NCBI RefSeq assembly: GCF_029714405.1 | Contig: NZ_CP121650.1 | Location: 6,267,001 to 6,331,000 of the forward strand | Length of the DNA: 64,000 bases | Direction: 5' to 3' | Source of the DNA: Bradyrhizobium sp. CB82 | GTDB lineage: Bacteria > Pseudomonadota > Alphaproteobacteria > Rhizobiales > Xanthobacteraceae | Part shown: positions 45,835 to 54,796 of the stretch, one piece after another | Numbering within the stretch: the first letter of the stretch is position 1 | Layout of the letters: every line of letters begins with the position of its first letter | The notes under the pieces: generated by a model | The model's database searches: none | What the model was told of the DNA's origin: nothing | The model's input: only the letters and a program-made list of their open reading frames with translations | Translations under genes and position numbers: made by a program

Positions 45835-47160
45835 GTGGCTGACCATCGTATCTCGCGCCGCACGCTTTTGCAGGGGACCGCCGCGGCTGGCGCGCTCAGC
45901 CTGACCGGATTTCCGGCGCACGCCGAGGTCAATTGGAAGAAATATGCCGGGACCAAGCTGGAGGTGATCCTCGCCAAGGGTCCGCGCGGCGACAACCTGC
46001 AAAAGAACATCAAGGAGTTCACCGACCTCACCGGCATCCAGGTCGAATCCGAGCAGATTCCCGAGCAGCAGCAGCGCCAGAAGTGCGTCATCGAACTCAC
46101 CTCGGGGCGGCCGAGCTTCGACGTCGTGCATCTCAGCTATCACGTGCAGAAGCGGCAGTTCGAGAAAGCCGGTTGGCTCGCCGATATCACGCCCTTCATG
46201 AAGGATCCGACGCTGACCGCGCCCGATCTCATCGAGAGCGATTTTTCGGCCGCCGGCCTGCAATACGGCAAGAACGACAAGGGCCAGATGCTGTCGCTGC
46301 CCTGGTCGGTCGACTATTTCATCCTCTACTACAACAAGGAGCTGTTCCAGAAGAAGGGCGTCGCGGTGCCCAAGACGCTGGACGAGATGGTCGTCGCCGC
46401 CGAGAAACTCACCGATGCCAAGGAAGGCACTTATGGCTTTGTCGGGCGCGGCCTGCGCAACGCCAACATGACGTTGTGGACCAACTTCTTCCTCGACTAT
46501 GGCGGTGAATTCCTCGATGCCAAGGGCAACATCCTGACTGACGGTCCCGAGGCCATCGCAGCGACGAAGCTCTACCAGACGCTGCTGACCAAGGTTGCCC
46601 CGCCCGGCGTCGCCGGCTTCAACTGGATGGAGTCGATGGCCTCGTTCACGCAAGGACGTTCGGCGATGTGGATCGACGGCGTCGGCTGGGCGCCGCCGCT
46701 GGAGGATCCGGCCGCCTCGCGCGTGGTCGGCAAGGTCGGCTACACCGTCGTGCCTGCCGGGCCGAAGGGACAATATTCGGCCACCTATGGCGACGGCCTC
46801 GGCATTGCCGCCGCGAGCAAGAACAAGGAAGCGGCCTATCTGCTCTGCCAGTGGGCAGTGTCCAAGACGCAAGGCGCGCGGCTGTTGCAGGCCGGCGGCG
46901 GCGTGCCGTTCCGCAACTCGATCCTGAACGATCCCGAGGTCCAGAAGGGCGTCAAGATGCCGCCGGAGTGGCTGCAATCGGTGATCGATTCCGCCAAGAT
47001 CAGCAAGCTCGGCCTGCCCGTCGTGATCCCGGTCGCCGAATTCCGCGATCTCGTCGGCGCCGCGCTCACCGCAACCCTTTCCGGCGCCGATCCCGCGACC
47101 GAGCTGAAGAAAGCCCACGAACAGTACCGGCCGATCCTGGAGCGTAGCGAAAAAGCGTGA
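45835..47160 (+). CDS. ABC transporter sugar-type solute-binding protein
   Basis: 441 residues from a GTG start with GGGAGG six bases upstream. Tat signal peptide (SRRTLLQGTAAAGALSLTG, cleavage about 35), so it is exported folded. The mature protein is a family 1 extracellular binding protein (glycerol/maltose type) with GPRGDNLQKNIKEFTDLTGI near 50 and FVGRGLRNANMTLW near 200. Ligand unknown. First gene of a three-gene unit with the two permeases. Confidence 0.9.
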   Translation: MADHRISRRTLLQGTAAAGALSLTGFPAHAEVNWKKYAGTKLEVILAKGPRGDNLQKNIKEFTDLTGIQVESEQIPEQQQRQKCVIELTSGRPSFDVVHLSYHVQKRQFEKAGWLADITPFMKDPTLTAPDLIESDFSAAGLQYGKNDKGQMLSLPWSVDYFILYYNKELFQKKGVAVPKTLDEMVVAAEKLTDAKEGTYGFVGRGLRNANMTLWTNFFLDYGGEFLDAKGNILTDGPEAIAATKLYQTLLTKVAPPGVAGFNWMESMASFTQGRSAMWIDGVGWAPPLEDPAASRVVGKVGYTVVPAGPKGQYSATYGDGLGIAAASKNKEAAYLLCQWAVSKTQGARLLQAGGGVPFRNSILNDPEVQKGVKMPPEWLQSVIDSAKISKLGLPVVIPVAEFRDLVGAALTATLSGADPATELKKAHEQYRPILERSEKA

Positions 47161-48095
47161 GTGCGTTGACACAAGCAACTCCGGCCGCGGCAGAATCTGA
47201 TGCCGCGCCGGAGAAGGAATTGCGGCCACCGTCCTACTGGCCGTTCGTTGTGCCGGCGCTGGTCGTCGTGCTCGCGATCATCATCTTCCCGTGGCTGTTC
47301 ACGATCTGGATGAGCCTGAACGAATGGAAAGTCGGCTCGCCGACCACGTTCGTCGGGCCTTCCAATTATCTGCGGCTGACGAGCGATCCGCGCTTCCTCG
47401 AGTCGGTGGGCCACACCATAGTCTACACCGTGCTGTCGGTGGTGCTGCCGCTGATCCTCGGCACGCTCGCAGCCGTGGTGTTTCACCAGAAATTCCCCGG
47501 TCGCGGCTTCCTGCGCGGCGTCTTCATCATGCCGATGATGGCAACACCCGTGGCGATCGCGCTGGTCTGGACCATGATGTTCCATCCGCAGCTCGGCGTG
47601 CTGAATTATCTGTTGTCGCTGGTCGGCCTGCCGGCGCAGCTCTGGGTGTTTCATCCCGCAACCGTCATTCCCTCGCTGGTGCTGGTCGAGACCTGGCAGT
47701 GGACGCCCCTCGTCATGCTGATCGTGCTCGGCGGCCTCGCAGCGATCCCGACCGAACCTTACGAAAGCGCGCAGATCGACGGCGCCAATCTCTGGCAGGT
47801 GTTCCGCTTCATCACGCTACCGCTGATCATGCCGTTCCTGTTCATCGCCGGCATGATCCGGATGATCGACGCGGTGAAAAGTTTCGACATCATCTTCGCG
47901 ATCACGCAGGGCGGACCGGGCTCGGCGTCGGAGACGATCAACATCTATCTCTACAGCGTCGCCTTCACCTACTACGACCTCGGCTACGGTTCCGCGATCG
48001 CTGTGGTGTTCTTCCTTCTCATCGTCGCGCTCGCTGCCCTGATGCTTTACATGCGCCAGCGCATGCTGTGGACCGAAATCGCGAGGGGCGCATGA
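47157..48095 (+). CDS. Sugar-type ABC transporter permease (MalF/UgpA type)
   Basis: 312 residues. Six transmembrane helices (first at about 28-50) and the EAA loop PTEPYESAQIDGANLWQVFR (about 200-219). GTGA overlap of its GTG start with the stop of the binding-protein gene shows coupled translation. Confidence 0.92.
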   Translation: MSALTQATPAAAESDAAPEKELRPPSYWPFVVPALVVVLAIIIFPWLFTIWMSLNEWKVGSPTTFVGPSNYLRLTSDPRFLESVGHTIVYTVLSVVLPLILGTLAAVVFHQKFPGRGFLRGVFIMPMMATPVAIALVWTMMFHPQLGVLNYLLSLVGLPAQLWVFHPATVIPSLVLVETWQWTPLVMLIVLGGLAAIPTEPYESAQIDGANLWQVFRFITLPLIMPFLFIAGMIRMIDAVKSFDIIFAITQGGPGSASETINIYLYSVAFTYYDLGYGSAIAVVFFLLIVALAALMLYMRQRMLWTEIARGA

Positions 48096-48916
48096 CCCCG
48101 CGTCAGATCCTCGGCCAAATCGGCCTCTGGCTTTCGGTGTTCGTCATCGTGTCGCCGGCGATCCTGTTCTTCCTCTGGATGGCCTCGCTGTCGCTCAAAT
48201 TCGAGGTCGACAACGCCGCCTACCCGCCAGTGTTCATCCCCGAGCATATCGCCTGGAAGAACTATGCCGACGTGCTCGCCTCCAACCGCTTCCTGACCTA
48301 TTTCTTCAACAGCCTGATCGTGACCGGCAGCGCAACCGCGCTGGCGCTGATCGTCGGCGTTCCCGCCGGCTACGGGATCGCACGGATGGCCGCGCACAAA
48401 TCCGCGATCGTGATCCTGATCGCCCGCATCACGCCCGGCCTGTCCTACCTGATCCCGTTGTTCCTGCTGTTCCAGTGGCTTGGACTGCTCGGCACGCTGG
48501 TGCCGCAGGTCATCATCCACCTCGTGGTGACGGTCCCGATCGTGATCTGGATCATGATTGGCTATTTCGAGACTACGCCGATGGAATTGGAAGAGGCCGC
48601 GCTGATCGACGGCGCGACGCGCTGGCAGGTGTTCAGCCACGTCGCTCTTCCAATCGCCCGGCCCGGCATCGCGGTCGCCTTCATCCTGGCGGTGATCTTC
48701 TCCTGGAACAATTTCGTCTTCGGCATCGTGCTGGCCGGACGCGAGACGCGCACCCTGCCCGTCGCCGTCTACAACATGATCTCGTTCGATCAGTTGAGCT
48801 GGGGTCCGCTCGCGGCCGCCGCGCTGATCGTCACCTTCCCCGTGCTGCTGCTGACGGTGCTCGCCCAGCGGCAGATCGTCGCCGGGCTCACTGCGGGGGC
48901 CGTCAAGGGCGGGTAG
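48092..48916 (+). CDS. Sugar-type ABC transporter permease (MalG/UgpE type)
   Basis: 274 residues. Six helices and the EAA loop TTPMELEEAALIDGATRWQVF (about 160-180, abbreviated). ATGA overlap with the previous stop. No ATPase gene follows; a shared ATPase elsewhere must energise the system. Confidence 0.92.
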   Translation: MTPRQILGQIGLWLSVFVIVSPAILFFLWMASLSLKFEVDNAAYPPVFIPEHIAWKNYADVLASNRFLTYFFNSLIVTGSATALALIVGVPAGYGIARMAAHKSAIVILIARITPGLSYLIPLFLLFQWLGLLGTLVPQVIIHLVVTVPIVIWIMIGYFETTPMELEEAALIDGATRWQVFSHVALPIARPGIAVAFILAVIFSWNNFVFGIVLAGRETRTLPVAVYNMISFDQLSWGPLAAAALIVTFPVLLLTVLAQRQIVAGLTAGAVKGG

Positions 48917-49092
48917 CTGCGGCGCCTAGAGGTGCCCGCGCGTCGACATTCGCTTTAGTCGCTGCAAACCGGTGCGCTTGTATCACAGCGGCGGCAACGA
49001 AAGTTGCCGAGAAAATGGCGCAGGAGCATCGCAAGACAGCCGAGATGGCGCCTTAACATAATCACCGAGTCAGCTGGCCCTGGCCAAAAGGA

Positions 49093-49118
49093 AACGGCCG
49101 GGACATCCCCCGGCCGTT
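49093..49118. terminator. Bidirectional terminator-like hairpin
   Basis: aacggccggg / cccggccgtt form a perfect 10-bp stem with a 6-base loop between two convergent units, the ABC transporter and the permease gene on the minus strand. Confidence 0.75.
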
Positions 49119-49140
49119 CCGTCAGGATTAAGGTGGACGC

Positions 49141-50808
49141 CTACTCCGCCGGCGCGGCGTGCATCTCCGGGTGCGCAGCATAGTGCTCGCTGGTGCCGAG
49201 GCGGCCGAGCGCGAACAGGCCGGCGGCCATCACCGCATAGGAGAGCGCCCCTGCCGGCGTGACGCCGAAGCCGCCGCCGACGCCAACAGCTTCGCCATGC
49301 ATGAAGCCGAAATAGGTGAGGAGCGCACCGACCAGCGCGAAGGCCGAGGCTCTCTCAAAGTCGCGCTCGATGATGAAGACACCGATCGCGCCCAGGATCA
49401 GGCCGGCGAGGATCGAGCCGCCGCCCATCACTTCGAGGCCGTGATAGAACACGCCCTGCTGCGGCAGTGCGGCGATCGCGGCAGCCTTGACCGCGTTGGC
49501 CTTGTCGGCGGCCAACCCGCCCACGCTCTGCGCCGCCATCATGGTCGAGCCCAGCATGGTATCGATCTGGAGCTTGGCCCAGGCCGCAAGATGCGGCGTC
49601 AGCGCCAGCACGATCGCCGGCGCATGTTTGACTGGCGTGGTCTGGAACGCCTGCGCGCCGATCAGCATGCCGATATAGAGCAGGATCGGCGAGATCGCGA
49701 CCACAGGCACCAGCGCCAGCAGCACCGAGATGATGCCGAACCAGGACAGCACAACCACCATGACACCGGTCGCAGCCGAATAGCCGATGCGGCCGCCCAT
49801 CGCCTTCCAGCCGGGATGACCGATATAGACGGCGTTGATAAAGGGATTGCCCATCAGGCAGCCGATCAGGCTGACGACGCCGTCGGCGGTGAGCACGCGC
49901 GTAGTCGGATATTCGTCGCCGGCGGCTTCCGCGCTCTCGACATTGTCCATGGCCTCGACGAGGTCATAGATGCCGAAGGGGATCGCAGTGACGAGGATGA
50001 CGCCGAGGAATTCGAAGCCTGAGAACACGTAGCCCACGGCGGGCAGAGGCAATGAGAAGCCGAAATTGGCGAAGGCATCGCCGACGCCCTTCAGGCTCAA
50101 TCCGCCGAGGCCAAGACCGAACAGGTTCGAGCCCCAGGCGATGACCATGCCGACCGCGATCGCGACGAGGCCTGCCGGGATACCCTTCGGATATTTCACG
50201 CCGCCGAACCAGCTCACCAGGATGATCGCGAAGCAGACCAGGCCGATCTGCGGCGTCATGTACATTTCGAGCGCCGGCCGCATCGAGATGAAAGTGATGG
50301 AGACGCCCGCGAGCGTGCCGAGCAGCGCCGCGCGCGGCGTGATCCTGCGGATGAACGGCGCGACGAAGCCGCCGATCATGAGGATGAAACTCTGGAAGAA
50401 CACCCAGACCAGGCCGGCCGACCAGCCCTTCAGAGGATCACCGGTTTTGATCGTGATCGGCAGCATGATCACGAAGGTGACGATGAACATGTGCGGCACG
50501 CTGACGCCCGAAGGCAGCGCGCAGACATCGCTGCGACCGGTCTTCAGCGCCAGCCGGTACGCAAGGAAGGCATAATAGAAGGTCGACAGGCACATCATCA
50601 GCCCGAGCGCGGGCAGGATGCGGCCGAACACGAGACTGTCCGGCATCTTCAGCACGAAGCGCAAGAGGCCCGTGAGCACCAGCATGTTGACGAGGATGTT
50701 GGTGCCGAAGCCGAAAAACGCGTTCCAGTCGCCCGATGTCCACAGTGCCGGCTTGAACTCGGACTTGGCGATCTCAGATTTGCCGGCCGTCCCCGTCATG
50801 ATGCTCAT
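49141..50808 (-). CDS. NCS2/AzgA-like permease
   Basis: 555 residues with 12-14 transmembrane helices. The stretch FGFGTNILVNMLVLTGLLRFVL near the start and LPSGVSVPHMF / FVIMLPITIKT resemble the NCS2 (nucleobase-ascorbate) and AzgA group, but it is longer than typical (430-480). Likely imports a nucleobase-like or ureide compound. It lies 9 bp after the isochorismatase-like gene, so it is probably co-transcribed with it. Confidence 0.75.
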   Translation of the reverse strand: MSIMTGTAGKSEIAKSEFKPALWTSGDWNAFFGFGTNILVNMLVLTGLLRFVLKMPDSLVFGRILPALGLMMCLSTFYYAFLAYRLALKTGRSDVCALPSGVSVPHMFIVTFVIMLPITIKTGDPLKGWSAGLVWVFFQSFILMIGGFVAPFIRRITPRAALLGTLAGVSITFISMRPALEMYMTPQIGLVCFAIILVSWFGGVKYPKGIPAGLVAIAVGMVIAWGSNLFGLGLGGLSLKGVGDAFANFGFSLPLPAVGYVFSGFEFLGVILVTAIPFGIYDLVEAMDNVESAEAAGDEYPTTRVLTADGVVSLIGCLMGNPFINAVYIGHPGWKAMGGRIGYSAATGVMVVVLSWFGIISVLLALVPVVAISPILLYIGMLIGAQAFQTTPVKHAPAIVLALTPHLAAWAKLQIDTMLGSTMMAAQSVGGLAADKANAVKAAAIAALPQQGVFYHGLEVMGGGSILAGLILGAIGVFIIERDFERASAFALVGALLTYFGFMHGEAVGVGGGFGVTPAGALSYAVMAAGLFALGRLGTSEHYAAHPEMHAAPAE

Positions 50809-50817
50809 GGTGATCCC

Positions 50818-51516
50818 CTAAATGGTCGAACTCTTCAACGCCTCCAGCACTGCGGCCGAGCTTGCGACCCAGCCGAAGATTCCGCCCTGGGCCTTGATCA
50901 TCTTCAGGCCCATCTCGTGAAACTCGGGGAAGTAGGACGCGCAGCCGTCCGAGATGACGACGCAGCGATAGCCGCGGTCGTTGGCTTCGCGCACGGTGGT
51001 GTTGACGCAGACTTCCGTCGTGACGCCACACACCAGGAGATTCTCGATGCCGTATTTCTCCAGGACGTCGCTGAGCTCGGTGGCGTAGAACGCGCCCTTG
51101 CCGGGCTTATCGATCACGACCTCACTATCGAGCGGATAGAGCTCGGAGATGATGTCGTGGCCGGCCTCGCCGCGGATCAGGATGCGCCCCATCGGCCCGG
51201 GATCGCCGATGCGCAGGGATGGCGCACCGCGCTCGACCTTCGCAGGCGGCGCGTCGGACAGATCGGGCAGATGGCCTTCGCGCGTATGGATGACCAGCAT
51301 GCCGGTATCGCGCGCCGCGGCCAATACGGCGCCGATCGGCTCGACCGCGCGTGCCAGCTGGGAGACGTCGTTGCCAAGCGTCTCGCCGAAGCCGCCGGGC
51401 TCCATGAAGTCGCGCTGCATGTCGATGATGAGAAGCGCAGTGGTCGACCAGTCGAGCTTGATCGGCTCGGGCTCGGCATCGATGACGCCAAGTGTCGGCT
51501 TCGCTGAGTTCAACAT
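50818..51516 (-). CDS. Isochorismatase-like cysteine hydrolase (biuret-hydrolase-like)
   Basis: 232 residues. Catalytic triad of the cysteine hydrolase family: Asp in LIIDMQRDF (about 35), Lys in KPGKGAFY (about 140) and Cys in [16 protein letters not shown] (about 172). The [13 protein letters not shown] segment near 40 is like biuret hydrolases and related ureide amidohydrolases. Cytoplasmic. With the neighbouring permease it could take up and hydrolyse a ureide for nitrogen. Two palindromes lie upstream. Confidence 0.85.
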   Translation of the reverse strand: MLNSAKPTLGVIDAEPEPIKLDWSTTALLIIDMQRDFMEPGGFGETLGNDVSQLARAVEPIGAVLAAARDTGMLVIHTREGHLPDLSDAPPAKVERGAPSLRIGDPGPMGRILIRGEAGHDIISELYPLDSEVVIDKPGKGAFYATELSDVLEKYGIENLLVCGVTTEVCVNTTVREANDRGYRCVVISDGCASYFPEFHEMGLKMIKAQGGIFGWVASSAAVLEALKSSTI

Positions 51517-51530
51517 GCACGCCCCTCGCG

Positions 51531-51553
51531 AGAACTCCTGTCAGGAGAGTTCT
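51531..51553 (-). promoter_or_regulatory. Inverted repeat in the leader of the hydrolase-permease unit
   Basis: AGAACTC / GAGTTCT, 7-bp arms around a 9-bp centre (ctgtcagga), 15-37 bp upstream of the ATG. It would form a hairpin near the ribosome site, or serve as an operator. Confidence 0.45.
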
Positions 51554-51567
51554 GCAAGCGTCGTGCC

Positions 51568-51579
51568 ATTGTGTACAAT
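51568..51579 (-). promoter_or_regulatory. Operator-like palindrome (GntR style)
   Basis: ATTGTGTACAAT, a perfect 12-bp palindrome, 52-63 bp upstream of the hydrolase start. TTGT-N2-ACAA matches the half-site form of GntR-family operators. Confidence 0.5.
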
Positions 51580-51720
51580 AGCGGTGGTCCGAGGCGTGCG
51601 TCGGATTTCGTTGCGCTTTCAGCGCGTTATGCTGGGAACCCTCGTCTGCTCATTCCCTGTGCGACGGCTTCGCGACGGGCATCTGCTCAAAGGATGAGCG
51701 CAGAATGAAGCTCTCTCCGC

Positions 51721-51835
51721 ACGTCATTCCCGGGCGTGACGAAGTCGCGAGCCCGGAATCCATCGGGCCGCAGCGCAACGGCGAAATGGATTCCGGGCTC
51801 GACGCTTCGCGTCGCCCCGGAATGATAAGCGGAGG
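51721..51835. repeat. Palindromic 'gtcattcccgg' repeat
   Basis: The region holds gcccggaatccat (51750-51762) and its inverse atggattccgggc (51787-51799), plus outer cgtcattcccgggcg and cgccccggaatgata. It forms a large hairpin between the hydrolase region and the hotdog-fold gene. No gene is seen in 51517-51838. Confidence 0.8.
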
Positions 51836-51838
51836 CCC

Positions 51839-52792
51839 CTACCGTGCGCTCCCATACAGCTTGCGATACTCCGCCTCATACGGCGCGTACGAGTCCTTGA
51901 TCGTCGCCATGTTGAGCAGCATGGTCGCGACCACCGTGCCCGCCTTGTCGAACACGCGTGTCTTCACCCAGGCGCTTTCGGTGCGGCGGCTGCCGGAGAG
52001 CGCGACCACCTCGCGCTCGACTTCGTACTCCTCGTCGACGAAGAGCGGACCCTTGATCAGGCGTATCTCCTGGTCGGCGAACAAGCCGACGGCCGGTCCC
52101 CGAGTCGGAAGCGGATCGTCCTTGGCACGGTACTGGAAGAGCACGCTGAGCATCTCCATCGGGATGATCGCCCTGCCCCAAGGGTTCTCTGGGCTCGAAT
52201 AGTACGGCGAATTCTCAGTGATGACGGCGAGCTTCTGCCGCAGCGAGAACGGATAGAGGTCGCCCATGTTCTGGTCGAGGCCCATGCGCACGGCCTGACG
52301 CTTGCTGCTCTGCGCCACCTTCACGTCGCGCAGGATGACGGGATCGACGAGCGGCTTGAGCTCGATGAGACGCGTCTCGAGCGCGGTCGCAACCTGCGGA
52401 TCACCCACTGAGGCCGAGCCACGCAACACTTCGGTGCCGTCGCGCTTGACCATCTGGATCTGACAGTGGCTCGTGCCGGCCAGAGGCTTCGACAAGCTCC
52501 CCTGCACCTCCTCGCCCTCGAAGCAGGCGTTGCGATAATGCGCGGAGAGGCATCCCGTTTCGAACCAGGCCCGTCCCCACAGCCGCGCACCCAGCGGCGC
52601 AAACTGGCTGAAATGCGTCGGGCCTTCGATGGTGCCGCCCTTGAAGCCGAGCTTTTGCGCGGTCGCATCGTCGTGGATCGAGGCATGCGCATCATAGACC
52701 TGCGCCTGGAGCATCTGGCGTGGCTGGCGCCATGGCCCGATCAGGGCGCTGTCGGTCTCAGTGATCTCGGTGTCGAACGCTTGTGCCGTCAT
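51839..52792 (-). CDS. Hotdog-fold (MaoC-like) protein
   Basis: 317 residues from the ATG at 52792 (GGGAGG upstream). Residues 30-150 resemble a MaoC/hotdog acyl-CoA domain: GFKGGTIEGPTHFSQFAPLGARLWG and GCLSAHYRNACFEGEE; a second similar half may occupy 180-310. Probably binds or hydrates an acyl-CoA, but the catalytic Asp-His pair is not evident. Function unknown. A long repeat lies upstream. Confidence 0.65.
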   Translation of the reverse strand: MTAQAFDTEITETDSALIGPWRQPRQMLQAQVYDAHASIHDDATAQKLGFKGGTIEGPTHFSQFAPLGARLWGRAWFETGCLSAHYRNACFEGEEVQGSLSKPLAGTSHCQIQMVKRDGTEVLRGSASVGDPQVATALETRLIELKPLVDPVILRDVKVAQSSKRQAVRMGLDQNMGDLYPFSLRQKLAVITENSPYYSSPENPWGRAIIPMEMLSVLFQYRAKDDPLPTRGPAVGLFADQEIRLIKGPLFVDEEYEVEREVVALSGSRRTESAWVKTRVFDKAGTVVATMLLNMATIKDSYAPYEAEYRKLYGSAR

Positions 52793-52815
52793 AGTGGCCT
52801 CCCTTGCAGCCCTGA

Positions 52816-52946
52816 CTAAAGCGCGATGAGATTGAGATGAATCGTCGTCGCGCTTTAGGTTATTGTTCGAGCATGATCTCCACGTAAACGCATTCCGCAT
52901 TTGTCGCGAGGGAAAACCGTTTCACACTTTTCCGGATCATGCTCTA
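52816..52946. repeat. Full copy of the intergenic repeat unit
   Basis: Left part 52816-52857 is a palindrome (ctaaagcgcgatg...cgtcgcgctttag). Right part 52870-52946 reads gagcatgatctccacgtaaacgcattccgcatttgt...cttttccggatcatgctctag. The same unit is split at 436-480 and 755-831, and its right end is at 44594-44630. Confidence 0.85.
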
Positions 52947-53013
52947 GCGGGAGTAATACGGATCCGGCCAGCGATATCGACTTCGCCGGTGCATGTGACG
53001 GCGGAGCAGATGG

Positions 53014-54738
53014 TCAGGCCGACGCCGCGGCGGCGCTCGTGCTGACCGTCGCACCCTCAGCCAGATGCCGCCCGGCAATATACCCGAACGTCAGCGCCGG
53101 CCCCAGCGTGATGCCGGGCCCGGGATGGTTGCCGTTCATGATCGAGCCCATATCGTTGCCGCAGGCATAGAGGCCCGCGATCGGCGCGCCGTCCTCGCGC
53201 AGCACGCGGGCATGGGCGTCGACCTTCATGCCGATGGCGGTGCCGAGATCGGCGGGATAGATGCGCATTGCGAAGAACGGCGCGCGCTCGATCGGCGCCA
53301 CGCAGGGGTTGGGCTTGCGGTTGATATCGCCGAGATGGCGCTGATAGATGGTGCTGCCGCGGCCGAATTCGGGATCACGGCCCTCGGGCGCGTGGGCGTT
53401 GTAGTCGGCGATGGTCGCGGCGAGTGAGGACGGCGCGATGCTCATCCGCTCAGCGAGACGCGCGATGCTTTCGGCTTCGATCAGCTCGCCGCTCCTGACG
53501 TAGCGGCGGTAACTCCAGGTGAAGGGCTTGATGCGGCCGAGGCCGTAGGTCCACAGGAAGTTGCGGTCGCAGATCAGGTAGAAGGGCCGGTCGGGCTCGC
53601 CATTGCCGTCGCGCAACATCGCGAGCACGAACTCGTGGTACGACTGCGCCTCGTTGACGAAACGCCGGCCGGCCGCGTTGACGGCGATCACGCCCGGCTT
53701 GGCGCGGTCCGTCACCATGTGCGGGAACACGCCGCGGCTGCCGTCCGCGCGGCGGAATAGCGAGGCCGGCACCCAATAGGCCGGGCTCGTGGCCTCCAAG
53801 TTCAGCGTGGCACCGCCTGCGGTCGCAAGCCGAAGCCCGTCGCCGGTGGCGGCGGGAGTGGTCGCCGAGATATATCCCGCGGCAGTGGGAAAGAAGCGCT
53901 TGCGCAAGGGCGCATCATGCGAGAAGCCGCCGGTTGCAAGCACCACGCCGCGGCGCGCCGAGATCGTGCGGTCGCGCGAGCCATGGCGGATGGTCACGCC
54001 GTTGACACGGCCACCCGCAACGACGAGGTCTTGGACATCTGCGCTGAAGAGCATCTCGACCTGCCTCGCCCTGAGCGAGGCGTAGAGCCGCGCCGCGAGC
54101 GCGTTGCCAAGATGCAACGTGGTGCCGCGCGGAGAGCGCAGCCGTTCGAGCGCATATTGTGAGATCAGCCGCAGCGACCACAGCGTCGAGCGGAACGACT
54201 TTCCGAGCTTGCGCAGATGCGGGATGTCGAGCCTGTTGACCATCATGCCGCCGAACAGCATGAACTCGGGCAACGGCGGCCGCAGCCGGGCGAAACTGGC
54301 ACCCAATCTTGTGCCATCGAACGCCACCGGCTCCAGCACGCGCCCGCCGGCGGTCGCGCCCAGCCGCTCCGGATAGTGGTCGGGATAGGCTTTCACCGGC
54401 TGGAGGCGAACTTCAGTGTTGGCCTCGAGATAGGCAATCGCCTCCGGCCCGCGAGCGAGGAACGCAGCGCGCAAGCCAGCATTGCCGGGTTCGGGCACTG
54501 TGCTCGCAAGATATTGCACGGCATGCGTGACGCTGTCCGAGAGCCCCGCCTCTCTCATCTGGGCATTGGCTGGAATCCAGACCATGCCGCCGGACCAGGC
54601 CGTGGTGCCGCCGACGAACGCGGTCTTCTCGATCACCAGCACACGCAGACCTTCGGCGGCAGCGACGGCTGCCGCCGTCATGCCGCCGGCGCCGGCGCCA
54701 ATCACGATGACGTCGTAGGTCTCATGCGCCGGCATCAT
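53014..54738 (-). CDS. FAD-dependent dehydrogenase (3-ketosteroid dehydrogenase/fumarate reductase type)
   Basis: 574 residues from the double ATG near 54738. N-terminal FAD site VIVIGAGAGGMTAAAVAAAEG (about 10-30), T-T-A-W-S-G-G near 45, then a mid-protein segment ATGGFSHDAPLRKRFFP and a C-terminal YACGNDMGSIMNGNHPGPGITLGPALTFG. The pattern is that of KstD-type enzymes, which introduce a double bond in the A ring of 3-ketosteroids, but other FAD dehydrogenases share it. Substrate uncertain. Confidence 0.85.
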   Translation of the reverse strand: MMPAHETYDVIVIGAGAGGMTAAAVAAAEGLRVLVIEKTAFVGGTTAWSGGMVWIPANAQMREAGLSDSVTHAVQYLASTVPEPGNAGLRAAFLARGPEAIAYLEANTEVRLQPVKAYPDHYPERLGATAGGRVLEPVAFDGTRLGASFARLRPPLPEFMLFGGMMVNRLDIPHLRKLGKSFRSTLWSLRLISQYALERLRSPRGTTLHLGNALAARLYASLRARQVEMLFSADVQDLVVAGGRVNGVTIRHGSRDRTISARRGVVLATGGFSHDAPLRKRFFPTAAGYISATTPAATGDGLRLATAGGATLNLEATSPAYWVPASLFRRADGSRGVFPHMVTDRAKPGVIAVNAAGRRFVNEAQSYHEFVLAMLRDGNGEPDRPFYLICDRNFLWTYGLGRIKPFTWSYRRYVRSGELIEAESIARLAERMSIAPSSLAATIADYNAHAPEGRDPEFGRGSTIYQRHLGDINRKPNPCVAPIERAPFFAMRIYPADLGTAIGMKVDAHARVLREDGAPIAGLYACGNDMGSIMNGNHPGPGITLGPALTFGYIAGRHLAEGATVSTSAAAASA

Positions 54739-54796
54739 GCGGCGGAATGCCCCGGGCAAAGCATGACGCAGTCATACTCGCCCGGTTGGCCCCAGG

